A stretch of 64,000 bases of DNA from assembly GCA_014281115.1 (NCBI GenBank), contig JACONQ010000009.1:1550001-1614000 (forward strand), in the 5' to 3' direction. The stretch's first letter is position 1, and each line of letters starts with the position of its first letter. Positions 44,860 to 55,388 of the stretch are shown one piece after another. This DNA comes from Laburnicola sp. R22_1. Its lineage: Eukaryota > Ascomycota > Dothideomycetes > Pleosporales > Didymosphaeriaceae. Position numbers and translations under genes: made by a program. The notes below the pieces were generated by a model that had not been told where the DNA came from, did no database searches, and worked only from the letters and a program-made list of their open reading frames with translations.

Positions 44860-47800
44860 CTGGCCGAACAATTCCAAGGGCTGCGCGCGTGTGGTAATTA
44901 ATGGTAGTGGGAGGTCTAAGACTGGGGGATTGTGCTGGTCACGATCTGCAACGCACCGGGAGCATTCTTGGAGCCGATGTGGGATATGACATTATAATCG
45001 CCTTCTTTCACGACATACAACGAATCATACGCTTCACTTCACACACTCGTTCAAGGTCTCGTGTTCTACGCACAACCCATCTGTACCGGCAGACGTCCGT
45101 CTGAATTGGCCAGTTGGGTAATTGTGTAATGTCTCGGACCTCGCCTTCTCCTGCATGTGGACACCGCGATGGCATTGACAACACTGGGACCACGGCGCTA
45201 GAATTTGGAGAACAGAAACATACCACATTGTTTCAGATGTTCAATTGGACGCTTCTTGCGCCGTAAAAGGAGGATAGATACCCTAGGAGTTTGCTTCGTT
45301 GTTGCAAGAGTTTCGCTTTCATTCTTTCCTTGTATAATTATCCTTTCGTCGTTTCATTGTAGCAGCACACTTTAAGAGCGGTATCAAACTTTTGTTATTC
45401 ATGCATTTCTCTCCTTGATCATAACATGGTTAGACTGATTTCGTACATCTTCCTTCCATGCTCCCTTGTAGATTTTCTGTTCTGCTGTAATTGAAGACGT
45501 GTAGAGTTGAAAGCATCGCAAAATGTAATTGTAATAGAACGAATTGAATCCGCATTGAGTCTTCTATTAGATACGATCTGATCTCAAAGTAGAGAGACTT
45601 CCGCAAGCCTCGATGTACATGCATCTGAAACATCAATGCCCTGCTAAGACCTTTCGTGCCTTAGGACCAGGGTCGCGTAAGTTTTAGTGCCTTTGGCATT
45701 CATGGGAGCAGCCTTCCGAGGCAATACGTTCTTCATCATCCCACCGTAGTTTTGTGAAGCGCTCTTGAGCGCGATGACACTCCTGCTTCCGGCTTCCACG
45801 CGTCACGCATCGGGCGAAGCACAAATCGTCAAACTTCCTAGCTCCGGAACGCCATCGCCATCATATGCATTGCAGCAGATCTTAAGTTTCGGAGTTCAGT
45901 AAGCGACTATGCGTGGGATTACGCGCTCTCTTCTGATTTCTCATGCTGACGCTTCTTCACCACACCGCCAAGGCATATTCGAAGGTGTAGTTGCATAGCG
46001 ACGTATCTCATCAGCTGCCTACTTTGCACGAATCAAGATGGTAAGTCCAATTTCACTACACATTAGCCTCCGTAAGCACAAGGGACGTCATTTGCGCCTT
46101 GGGAGGACGAAGCTCCTTCGAAGGACTATCGAGCACACAAGTCACTACTTGGCAACTCGAGGATTGTACTCGGTCCGTCCCACGAGTTTCCATTCCCCGC
46201 CACTTCTACTTCACTTTCTTGCTACTCAATTCTTTTTTTTTGTCTTTCCCACATGAAGTTCAGATTACGTTTGTTTCTGTACAACATCGACTACTTCTCA
46301 AGAGATGAAAGGTCCGACCTATCGATGTGTTTTCCGCGTTATATTATGATGCGATATTATTGAACGCCCCAGTTCGGATCTTATCGTTGGTCTGTTCGTC
46401 GATACGCCCGCTTTTTCCATAGATGTCTCACTCGCAACGCTATTAATTCCTGTTTATAATACCCGGGTTGCCGCCTTGCACGCCTCGGGTCGATATTCGC
46501 CTCAACGACAACTCAGTTGCATATATTTTCCTAGCTGCATACGCTGATGCAGGGTCGCTTGTGAAATCGATAATGGAATGGAACCAAATACGAGCAAGCC
46601 TACGCATGGAGAGGGTGCGGTGAGAGGCAACGGTTGAGATCGCGTGCTGGGCCCACCGCGTGCTGAGAGGCAAAGACCGGTGAGAGCGAGACACGTCAAG
46701 CGCTCGCTGTTGCATCCGCAGTTGTTGGTACCGAGAAAATGCTGACAATCCTTCTCGCCGCTGTGGTTCGCCCAGTACCGTCTTCGAAAACCAGCCCTAC
46801 CTGGTCTCAATCCTCAACAAAGGCCACATGAGCTTAGGCACGCATGATTGCATGTACGTGCGATTGGTTGCAGCCGTGCACAAGGTTTCCTCCCACTGTA
46901 CTGCTCACTTCCAGGGCTTTCGGCACCCATGCGGTGTCCTCTATCCGAGTAGTTGTATCCATTAGCCGGGTAGAAGGCGCCCCCGTTCGTTTTTTTTCAT
47001 TGTCTTACCTTCTCGGATTGCCACTCTCCTGTATGTCGTCCCCTGGAATACACCTGGCTGCATCTGCACCTTATCACCCACCCTTGACGACCCTGTACCA
47101 CCCGCAAAGCTTTGCTGCATTGGGATCCTGAATGAGGCAAACATGTAATCGTGGAAGATTGATTGTAAGCGTCCAATTCCTGGTCTCCAAATGCTTAACA
47201 ATACCCACGGTTCTCCTTTCGTCTCCGAACCTTCGTCCCCAACGTGGCAGTAGCGAGTAACCCCTCACTTCCAAGGTTTTTCCCGACCGTGAACCACACA
47301 CAGTTTGGTGGCGAGTTTTCTATTCATACATGCTTCATGTATATATAGCACGCAAACAGTGGTTCTTATTTCTTCGGCCCTGTCGATCTCCGCTACCTGA
47401 ATTGGGTAATGGTAAAAGAGGAAGTCAGTCGCCCTGGAAACCGGTTTTGGTTGACAGAGCGGGAAATCCTTAAGATGTTTCTTGCTCACAGGCACATGCA
47501 TGAGTTCAAGCATGGTCATGATGTTCTTCTCATGCTGTTTCACTACCTAGGTAGATCGCACACTACTCGGTGGGTAGTTAAGAACAAAGTAAAACAAGTA
47601 CTCCGGCATCGGCATCTTGATAGAGGTCCTCCGTGGACCGCAACCTTCGCTAGCATAGGCTCTAGCCTACAAGCCTCCGTTTCGTCAGCGTAGTCAGCAA
47701 AAGCTACCTAGGTGCACAGCCGCAAGATTTTCAGTGGGCAGCCTCGAAAAATGCAGCGATTACCCGAGCCAACCAACACCGACAACGGAGTTCCTTTTCG

Positions 47801-47865
47801 TGTTCAGGCGGGAAGCGGTTTTGCGTTGCTCCCGAGGAAGATGTTTAGATGGCTAGTATTTTGAG

Positions 47866-47885
47866 CCAATCAAAGAACCGGTATT
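47866..47885 (+). promoter_or_regulatory. CCAAT-N12-ATT, candidate CBC/HapX site 1
   Basis: CCAAT at 47866–47870, twelve bases, then ATT at 47883–47885. This fits the CSAATN12RWT pattern that I recall for cooperative binding of the CCAAT-binding complex and the iron regulator HapX in Aspergillus. It lies about 240 bp upstream of the ATG at 48105. The pattern match is seen; the function is inferred. Confidence 0.4.
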
Positions 47886-47911
47886 TCGCTTACACATGCA
47901 CTTGGTCCCGT

Positions 47912-47931
47912 CCAATCACAACGCAGGTGAT
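47912..47931 (+). promoter_or_regulatory. CCAAT-N12-GAT, candidate CBC/HapX site 2
   Basis: CCAAT at 47912–47916, twelve bases, then GAT at 47929–47931, followed by TGACGCA-like sequence (bZIP-type). It lies about 190 bp upstream of the ATG at 48105. It is the second match to CSAATN12RWT in 70 bp; a third CCAAT at 48011 does not match. Confidence 0.45.
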
Positions 47932-48104
47932 GACGCACAAGGCCCATGACATCACCAGTTTGATGCGGTCCTGAATCCGAGCTACCTCAGCACTGTGAGC
48001 TCTCACTAAACCAATCCTCTCCACGGCCCCTCACGCTCCTCACAGCCCACTCTTGCTGCTTTCAACCGCTCCTCGCCAAACAACAAGCTACTTCCCCTTC
48101 CACC

Positions 48105-48609
48105 ATGGCTACCGCATGCCCCGTCATCGGCTCGACGAACGACGTCCTCCCCCCAAACCATCCCGAGGTGGACCTCGCCCAGGATGGCCAGGTAAGCATC
48201 GGCGTATTTGCCCGCACAGAGGGGCGCCCAGTGCTAACGCCATCAGACCTGCCCCGTCGTCGGCGCGACCACCGACCATCACCACAACCTGCACAGGCAC
48301 CCCTCGGTCCCCATCCCGGACCCCAAGTCTCCCACGGCCACCGAGTGCCCCGCTCTGAAGAACGTCGTCCAGCAGCCTAAGAGCCAGGCCATGGACGACG
48401 CCATCTGCCCTGTTGTGGGCACTGCTACGACCGTGCTTCCGCCGGACCACCCCGACACGACAAAGGCAAAGGAGAACGATGTGTGTCCCGTGACCAAGGC
48501 TACCGTAGGACATCATCAGGAAAAGGTGCATACGCATCCTAGCGTGCAGGCTGCTAGTGAGGTGGCTGTTTGCCCCGTCACTGGGCAGCATGGCGCGGCG
48601 CATACGTAG
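48105..48609 (+). CDS. Small protein with six Cys-Pro motifs in a 78-residue internal duplication, 149 aa
   Basis: Two exons (48105–48191, 48247–48609; donor GTAAGC, acceptor CAG). All six cysteines (5, 31, 63, 83, 109, 138) are followed by Pro, five of them as CPV. Module A (CPVxG … VLPPxHP) occurs at residues 5–20 and 83–98; module B (CPV … HH … HxHPSV) occurs at 31–50 and 109–129. Both repeat with a spacing of exactly 78 residues. CP dipeptides with nearby His resemble heme-regulatory motifs, which bind heme reversibly, but His-rich CP units could also bind metal. There is no signal peptide or membrane segment, so the protein is probably cytosolic or nuclear. It faces a catalase gene tail to tail (about 285 bp apart), and its promoter has two CCAAT-N12-RWT sites. 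I do not recognise a named family. Confidence 0.88.
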
Positions 48610-48894
48610 AGGCATGCTTATTTTATTGCATATGGCGTTGGCATGGCGCTTCGGCTTGTTTGAGTACAACTGCGATATAGGCTAGCGTTACCTGACGTTA
48701 CCATGAGTACACTTGACAATCGAGGAAGCCAGCAGAGCTTCATACGTACGGACAACCAGCAGATACTATGAAACTTTGAATTGCATTTGGTATATTTCCG
48801 ACATGGTTAGCCAGACCCGAGGTTGGATGCTCCATCATTGTATACAGGCATAGACGACGGCAGTGCAGCTAGCCTCTCCTCCGGCTAACTTGAA

Positions 48895-50947
48895 CTAGTA
48901 GTTGTAAACAGCCATCGACGGCGGGAAGCCAGTCAGCCTCTCGCCCTGGCTAGGTCTGAACTTCTTCTCCTTGTACCACTCGTGCGCCGTTTGAGACAAT
49001 TCCTGCACCTCACTCAACTCGAAAGCAGCCTTGGGGAGAAGGTCATAGATGTCTCTAGACAGATCTGTACCAATGGTGTACACTTGAGCGAGATACTGCT
49101 TCTGCAATGGCTGTGAGCTTCAAATCCGCATATAGGTTCAGAAAGGGCAATGGCAAAGCTTACCTGGATATCAGGGTATCTCACGAACTTGAGCATGTTT
49201 GCCGTATTTTTGATGGTGTTCTTTTTCTCCTGCTGGCTCATGGTCGCCTGCCACAGCTGCTTCGCCTGGTCGTAGTCGTTCTTCTTGCCTTCGTGCCAGT
49301 AGTGGCTCTTCCGGCTCACAACGTTGTCGCTGACCTGGTACGGCGCCTCCGCAGTATCCGGTCTGAACTTGTGCGCGAAACTGTTCGGAGCATACTGCTT
49401 GTTGCCGGCATGGTTCGCGTCTACACGTATCTGACCGTCAAAGTTGAGCGAAGCGTAAGATTTCGGCATGAAGGGGCAGTTGACGGGGATCTGGTGCAGA
49501 TTCACGCCGATACGATGGTATTGCGCATCGCGGTAAAAGAACATGCGGAACTTGAGAGGTGGGTCAGGCGAGTCTTCAACACCCGGAACCATGCTACCGG
49601 GCGAGAAGGCAGCCTGCTCGACGTCGCGATGGAAGTTCTCGGGGTTCTTGTTGAGAACGAGGCGACCAAACTCCTGCATGGGAAATTGTTTGCGCGGCCA
49701 GACCTTGGTAACATCGAATGGGTCGAAACCAAGCTTGTCGGGATCAGCGTCCTCGGGCTTCAAGACCTGTACGTATGCTTTCCAGCAAACTTCCTGGCCG
49801 TTCTCGATCGTCTCCCAGAGATCACGTTTCGAGTAATCGGGGTCCTCTCCACACATCTGAGTTGTTTGCTCTTGGGTGAACTGCTTTTGGCCATGCTCGG
49901 CGATGAAATGGTACTTGATGTAGACGAACTTGCCCTCCTGGTTGACCCACTTGAAGGTATGACATCCGTAGCCGTGATTAAAACGCCACCCCTGCCGTGT
50001 GCCATGATCACTGAATAATATGAGACCAGCATGGTTCCCATCTTGTGTATTAGCTAGCAAGTCGAAGAGGGCATCGTGGTCGAAGAGGAAATTCTTGGGG
50101 TTGCGCCATTGTGAACGGATGACATCCGGCCTTGGATACGGTCACGGCAGAAGAAGACAGGCTATGGAGGTTAACAAAACTACAACGCTCGAGGAAATGG
50201 GAAATCATACGAAGTTCAAGCCAACAATATCGTAGTCGCCCTCCATGGTGTAGAATTTGATTGCGAATCCACGGGGGTTGCGAGCCTCGTCAGGATACTC
50301 GCGTCCCGGAGTGACGGTACTGAACCGGATGAAAATCGGGGTCTTCTCGCCAACTTCTTTCAAGAAGTCGGCTTTCTAGTGAATTTCAGCACGTAGGAAG
50401 CGGAGGAAACATGGCTCATGAGGTGCGCAAACATACTGTGAGGTCGGACACATTTTTACTAGTCTCGAAGTAGCCAAAAGCACCTGAACCGCAAGGGTGC
50501 ACCATACGTTCGAGGTTCTTCGAACGGTTGAACGTCTGTTGCTTCCTGTTGCAGGTCAGATGACAGCACAGTCAATTATCGAGAATAATGCATACTGGAA
50601 GAGGAAGACGTCGCTGGCAACTGGGATACCACCGATGGTCTTGCTGTGTTCTCTGTTAAGCAGTTAGATGGTATGTGCACCTCATACCACTATGGATTGT
50701 GCCCAACATACGCGTCAGGTCACGGGATGCCTTCGTTGTTAGTAAAGTAGGCGCCGTCATCTTCACGCTTCCCGTCCTGAACAGCTCCCGAAACCTTCGC
50801 GATGATATCTGCTGGGCCCTCGTTTGCACTCTGCATGTGGGAAGCGCGGGGTGCGCGTCCCTCTCCTTTGGCGGCGCCCTGGATAGCCATGGCCGTCGCC
50901 TCCAGAGGACGGCGGAGCTTGGAGGTCAAGTTGGCCGGAATATCCAT
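48895..50947 (-). pseudogene. Catalase (small-subunit type) with a nonsense codon and a 1-bp deletion
   Basis: Catalases split hydrogen peroxide using heme. Six exons: 50947–50712, 50652–50596, 50545–50437, 50375–50211, 50161–49164 and 49101–48895. Visible landmarks are the active-site His block (NLERMVHPCGSGAFGYFE), the distal Asn (GLNFPVFFCRD), FRFSTV-type sequence, and the heme-ligand Tyr block (FRMFFYRDAQYHRIG). Two lesions occur. Codon 76, where the family has a Trp after NEGIP, is TGA (50720–50722). Exon 5 is 998 bp, one short of the multiple of three that its flanking phases need, and the frame slips near 50130, between FFCRD and DVIRSQ. A weak GTGACC donor could splice out the TGA, but it would not cure the deletion. 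The rest is fully conserved, so the damage is recent or partly sequencing error. Confidence 0.9.
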
Positions 50948-52001
50948 TGTACAAGGAGCACGGACACGCAATTAAGGAGGGGACGGCACCGCGCGGGGCA
51001 GCCGTACGCCATTGCAACGTAGATGCACCTGCCGGCGAAAGGCATGGCTGTCACAGTGATGTTTGTCTGACGCACGAAAACAATGAGTGGTGCATTGATA
51101 CGAGACTGAAAGGGGCACGCGAGATGCACACGACGGCAGGAATACGTCAGATGATTTCGCGTTCACCTGGGCAGGCTCTACAGCCGCGGGGCGTGTCGAC
51201 TACGTGTGGGTTGCATGAGTCCCTGAAGCAATTCATGCGCGCTCTACGTAAGCGGAAAATGGGTGAAGATCACCATGTACTATCAATCTATTAACGTTCT
51301 CGGTATCCGTACAATGTATGTTGAAGTCAACTCACTACCAGTACTATCTGCTGGAAAAGCACTCTGATCCTCTGTCAGCTTACGGCACCGCCATGAAAGA
51401 ATTCGTGTCCGATGCTAAGATGCTCCCAAAGTCAACGCAGCTTCCTTTGTATAAGGTTACTTCTAGCTATATTAGCTAAACTATAAATGTGGTTTGTATA
51501 CTGTATTGTTGGCTGTCTGGGGTCTTGGCATCGGACACGAATTATTTCATGGGGGTGACGGTAAGCACGTCCGAATGATTTCTACATGTAGGTTCCAAAG
51601 TTCTAATAAGATTACACAAACTGCACGTGCCGTGATGGCAAAGCTACGTCAGGCCAAGTCACCCCTCCCGCCAATAAACGTGCAGTAATTGTTCAGCCAA
51701 ATTCAGCCAAAGTCGAGTTTGCGTGTAGAAGAGCGCCGCGTGTGAGGTGATCCTGATGGAACAATACGACGGATGGAATATGATTCGGCGGCGTCGGCGT
51801 TCAGGACGGGTCCAAGGAAGACATGGCGTTTGGGGTTCGACAGCAGATTCTGTATATACCTCTGCTAGTTAAGTCGGCCTGAGCTAGTGTTCAGCGGAAT
51901 GAAAATTTCGTTGACCTATTTGCGTCCATCTTCCAAGGGCCGCAAGGTGATGACGAGGAAGCGCACAAGAAGATCGAAACGTCGTCCGGCAGAGCCTGCA
52001 A
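50948..52001. other. Intergenic: catalase promoter and flank of the amylase remnant
   Basis: No supported coding frame. It must carry the catalase promoter. A moderately AT-rich patch lies at about 51450–51490. I see no repeat. Confidence 0.5.
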
Positions 52002-52944
52002 TTGGTCGTGTCGAGCTTAGTCAGTAATAACCTTCTTGTTCAGGGTGTCCGTCCGATCACTCCCTATCGTTCTTATTTTCACTATGTCTGTTTCATCACC
52101 TACTGGACAAACGTTACGCGGATCCAAAATTGCTGGTTGGGCGGAGAAGTCAACCCACTGCCAGATCTCAACACAACAGCGCCGAGAGTGCGAACCGAAT
52201 GGAACACATGGATCCAATCTCTAGTTGCAAATCATTCTATTGATGGCATCCGCGTAGATACCGCGCAGAATATCGAGGAGTCGTTCTTCCCTTCCTTTGG
52301 CAAGGCTGCAGGAGTATTTGCTTTTGGGGAGGTTGCCAGCTACTACACGCAATACGCTTGCAACTACCAGAAATACATCGATGGCATCTTGGGGTATCCA
52401 TCGTATTACACATCTGTATGGTTTTTAAACGACACAAGAGCAACTTCGACTAATATCGTGTACGACCTCTACGATTTTTCAGCGCTTTGTGTGGATACTA
52501 GTCTCGTAGGAGAATTCATGGAAAATCACGACAAGCCTCGATTCGCGAGTTACACCAGGATATGAGCCTTGTAAAGAACAACATCGCATACGTTATGCTG
52601 AAAGATGGAATACCGATCATCTACCAAGGTCAGGAATAGCACTACAAAGGCGGGAGCGATCCATATAACCGTGAAGCAATATGGCTATCAGGGTACAACA
52701 CCGACGCGGAGATTTACAAGTTCATCAAGCAGATGAACGTCATCCGCAAGATGATCGTGGTGGGAAGCGTTTCCCAGGTTGTCGCGCAGTCCGTCATCCA
52801 CAGGTGATTGTACTCCAAGATTGCGTGTACGAAGGGGTGGTGTGGACATCTCCAGGCCGGGGCTGGAGACAGACGCATGTCGTGGTGACGGCAGACGAGA
52901 CGGAGACGCTAGGCCTGATTAGGGCCGATGGAGCTAATGACTAA
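52002..52944 (+). pseudogene. Alpha-amylase (GH13) gene remnant
   Basis: The frame at 52002–52565 matches the middle of fungal alpha-amylases: CWLGGEVNPLPDLNT, then DGIRVDTAQNIEESFFPSFGKAAGVFAFGEV with the nucleophile Asp and acid/base Glu regions, and ENHDKPRFASY with the third catalytic Asp. It then stops; the next frame continues NNIAYVMLKDGIPIIYQGQE, with a TAG where Gln is usual, then [20 protein letters not shown] and [12 protein letters not shown]. The N-terminal third of the enzyme (signal peptide and first barrel strands) is absent and the C-terminal domain is not recognisable. Truncation, frameshift and a C-to-T stop make this a pseudogene. Confidence 0.85.
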
Positions 52945-55388
52945 TCCCTTTCGCTTCGCCTTTGTAAAACGACCTTTGTTGCGGTTAATTACCCTTCTTG
53001 ACCTCGTACACGTTTCCTTCTCAGTCCTACGCCGCAGCTCCATTTCAAGAGCATAGCGATGAGTCGCAAGTTTCTTTTGGGCGCCGCCATCTCAAGCTGC
53101 GCCGGGCTATTCTGTTCGCCTCGCGTTCTAGCGACGCCCTTCTATCAACGGTGAGTTCTATCTACTTAGCAATACATCAACGAACGGATGCAACTCACCA
53201 GGATACTACCCCGCGCATTGCGGCCTGGGTGTCGGACGGAGCCCTCACGCGAGTGGAACCGGTGGAAGACTGAGTCAACAACTGAAAAGATCTGATCTAT
53301 AAAAAGAACACCACGTTCTTTCCTTAATTCAAAAAGAACCAATTGGCTAACTAGTGACAGGTAGCTGGTTCATCAGGGCGGTGTGGCGGTGCACTCGTTT
53401 CAACAATGGTACGTCGCCGAGTATGTTTTGTTCAATACCCTGAGGCGCTCATGATGACTGGAGGAGACTCCATACACTTGAACTGCAGAGACCGCAGCCT
53501 GTCACCATGCTTTGCGCTGTGGTTGGCGTATGCTAGCCCGGGCGAAGAACAACGTAAGGCTGCGGGCTCGATGGACGAGACCAAGAAAGCTCTGAAGCTC
53601 AAGATACTCGCCCAATTCGTTCATAGGAGACATGTATACATGACTAAGAGTTGCAGGACTTTAGGTTTATCGCGCGATGATGGAATCAACTTCAGCTTCT
53701 CTGTTTGCTCAACCACTGCGCCGCAATGCAAGGCCCGGTTGCCATTTCTCGACCACAGCTCAGTCGAAATACTGTGTACGCCACCAAGCAGCATACCGGT
53801 GCGTACAGGTGACCAGGTGCTCGAGGATTAAATGCTGCCCAAGTCCGTCGGACTTCAACTTGTGACTTCCTCATCGGGGTTCTAGTGCGCCTAACTGGCC
53901 ATTTCCGGATGAAGCCTGAGCAAGGCCGATTCCCAGTCGATGTTCGCGTGTCGTACGCGAAGTGCGAGATGGACTTATGTATAGACCTAGAAAGGACATT
54001 GTGACCTCACGTGACTTCGTCATCTCCACCAGGGCTACATGTACCGGACAATCTAACGCTTGGATGCCCGCCCATAGGACAGCTTGAGGGCACAGTATGC
54101 ATAGCAACTTGGCTTTTACAAGCTTCGACCAAGTATTGCCACGGGGAAATACCAGAGAGGGAAGCTGAGCCTCGTCGAGAATTTGAGTCAGGTGGTGGCC
54201 TTGAAGAGCGTTGTATTCGATGTTGATGATTATTGGGAATCGGTTCCCATGGCATACAAAGCCAGCGCGGGGTCTTGGTGGGTCGCGAGCTTCCGCAGAA
54301 ACCGGGCCTTTGATCTTGAAGGGGACAGCGGCTGTACTGGAGACTCGAGAGAGCGGATAATGCAGATTCCAGAGCGCGCTCGGCGGCTCGGGGTCACAGT
54401 CCACTTCACAGGCCTATCGTTCGGGCGCCACGATTAGGATCGGTGGTGATTGCATCATGGTTCCTTTTCTTCCCCAAGATCTTTGCGAGTTTGGAGCATG
54501 ATACGCTCGATCAGCGCGTCCACGAAGGGGCCTCCTGTCGCATCACAATTCCGGCGGCGGAACAGCAAGAGAAGATGGCCAGCGACACCCTTCGGCGGCC
54601 TCGAGCTTTCTTCAGCGTTCACCGTGCACCGCCGCCTCGGCGCAGGCCATGGGCAGGGCCTGTGTGGCTTTCCAGCCTTTCCAGCGGCCGTCGCCAAACG
54701 CAGCCGTTGCCGGAGACAGCTGCCACGGCCAGGGCTGGACCGGCGCCGCGCTGGGCTGGCTTCTGACGCCGCTAGGCCCCACACACGTTTCATGAAACAC
54801 CAGACGGAGCCAGCGAAGGCCGCCCTCCACCACGCATGTGCGGCTCGTCTCTGAAACGGGAGCTTCATGCGCGCCTGTGAGTGGCCACTCTTCGTCGACC
54901 GCCTGTCCTCATTAATGACAGTCTGGTACGGAGATTGCGTGCATGCGGACTAGGCGCTTTTTATAGAGGCGCCCTGTTCGCAGGATTTCGGACTGCTACT
55001 GCTGCTGACGGCTCACCTTAGCTTTTGGCCTGTTGCGTCCCTTTCTTAAAACACACACTCCCTTGATCTCTTCTTTCCGCAGGACGATTCTTGTACGGGT
55101 ACATTCTTTTTTGTTCGCACGTCTTTTCATTGTTGCGACAAGAAGCTCTTTGTTGAGCGTTCATTCATTCATTCATTCATTCATTCATTCACTCAACTCT
55201 TTCACCCTTGGACCATCTCCATTCACTGCCGCGTACCTAGTATTACATACAAGGCTCGACGTCACCGCTTCTAGTCTTCTGCGAGGACTACTTTTTACAC
55301 CCAGCACACGGCCAAGGCCACATTTCTTTTACTCACCCATACTTTCGCATATACCCCCACAACAGCATACGAGATTCTACCGCGCATA
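52945..55388. other. Region without a firm gene; possible small secreted ORF; CATT microsatellite
   Basis: Mostly unassignable. At 53059 an ATG opens MSRKFLLGAAISSCAGLF…VLA, which looks like a signal peptide, followed by a GTGAGT donor near 53151 and a possible acceptor near 53201. The resulting product would be only about 65 residues and could be a chance or decayed gene. Frames in 54.45–54.87 kb are GC-rich and overlap on both strands. The 5' leader of the next gene contains a (CATT)n run at 55160–55191 and pyrimidine-rich tracts. Confidence 0.45.
55160..55191 (+). repeat. (CATT)n microsatellite in the leader of the GH16 gene
   Basis: About eight tandem copies of the TTCA/CATT tetramer, about 200 bp upstream of the start codon at 55389. 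Slippage here could vary between isolates. Confidence 0.85.

Larger units (their letters stand above)
44860..48104. other. Intergenic, 3.2 kb, no supported gene
   Basis: No frame in this interval shows a recognisable domain or a convincing exon chain. The last 250 bases before 48105 contain three CCAAT pentamers (47866, 47912, 48011) and a pyrimidine-rich leader, as expected of a promoter for the small Cys-Pro protein. Confidence 0.55.

Noticed and set aside
48124..48669. 181-codon minus-strand frame
   Set aside because: Antisense to the Cys-Pro repeat gene, whose exon structure and exact 78-residue repeat make the plus strand the coding one.
49107..50018. 303-codon plus-strand frame
   Set aside because: Antisense to catalase exon 5, which is strongly conserved on the minus strand.
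54450..54868. 134–137-codon frames on both strands before the GH16 gene
   Set aside because: They mirror each other over the same GC-rich stretch; nothing recognisable.
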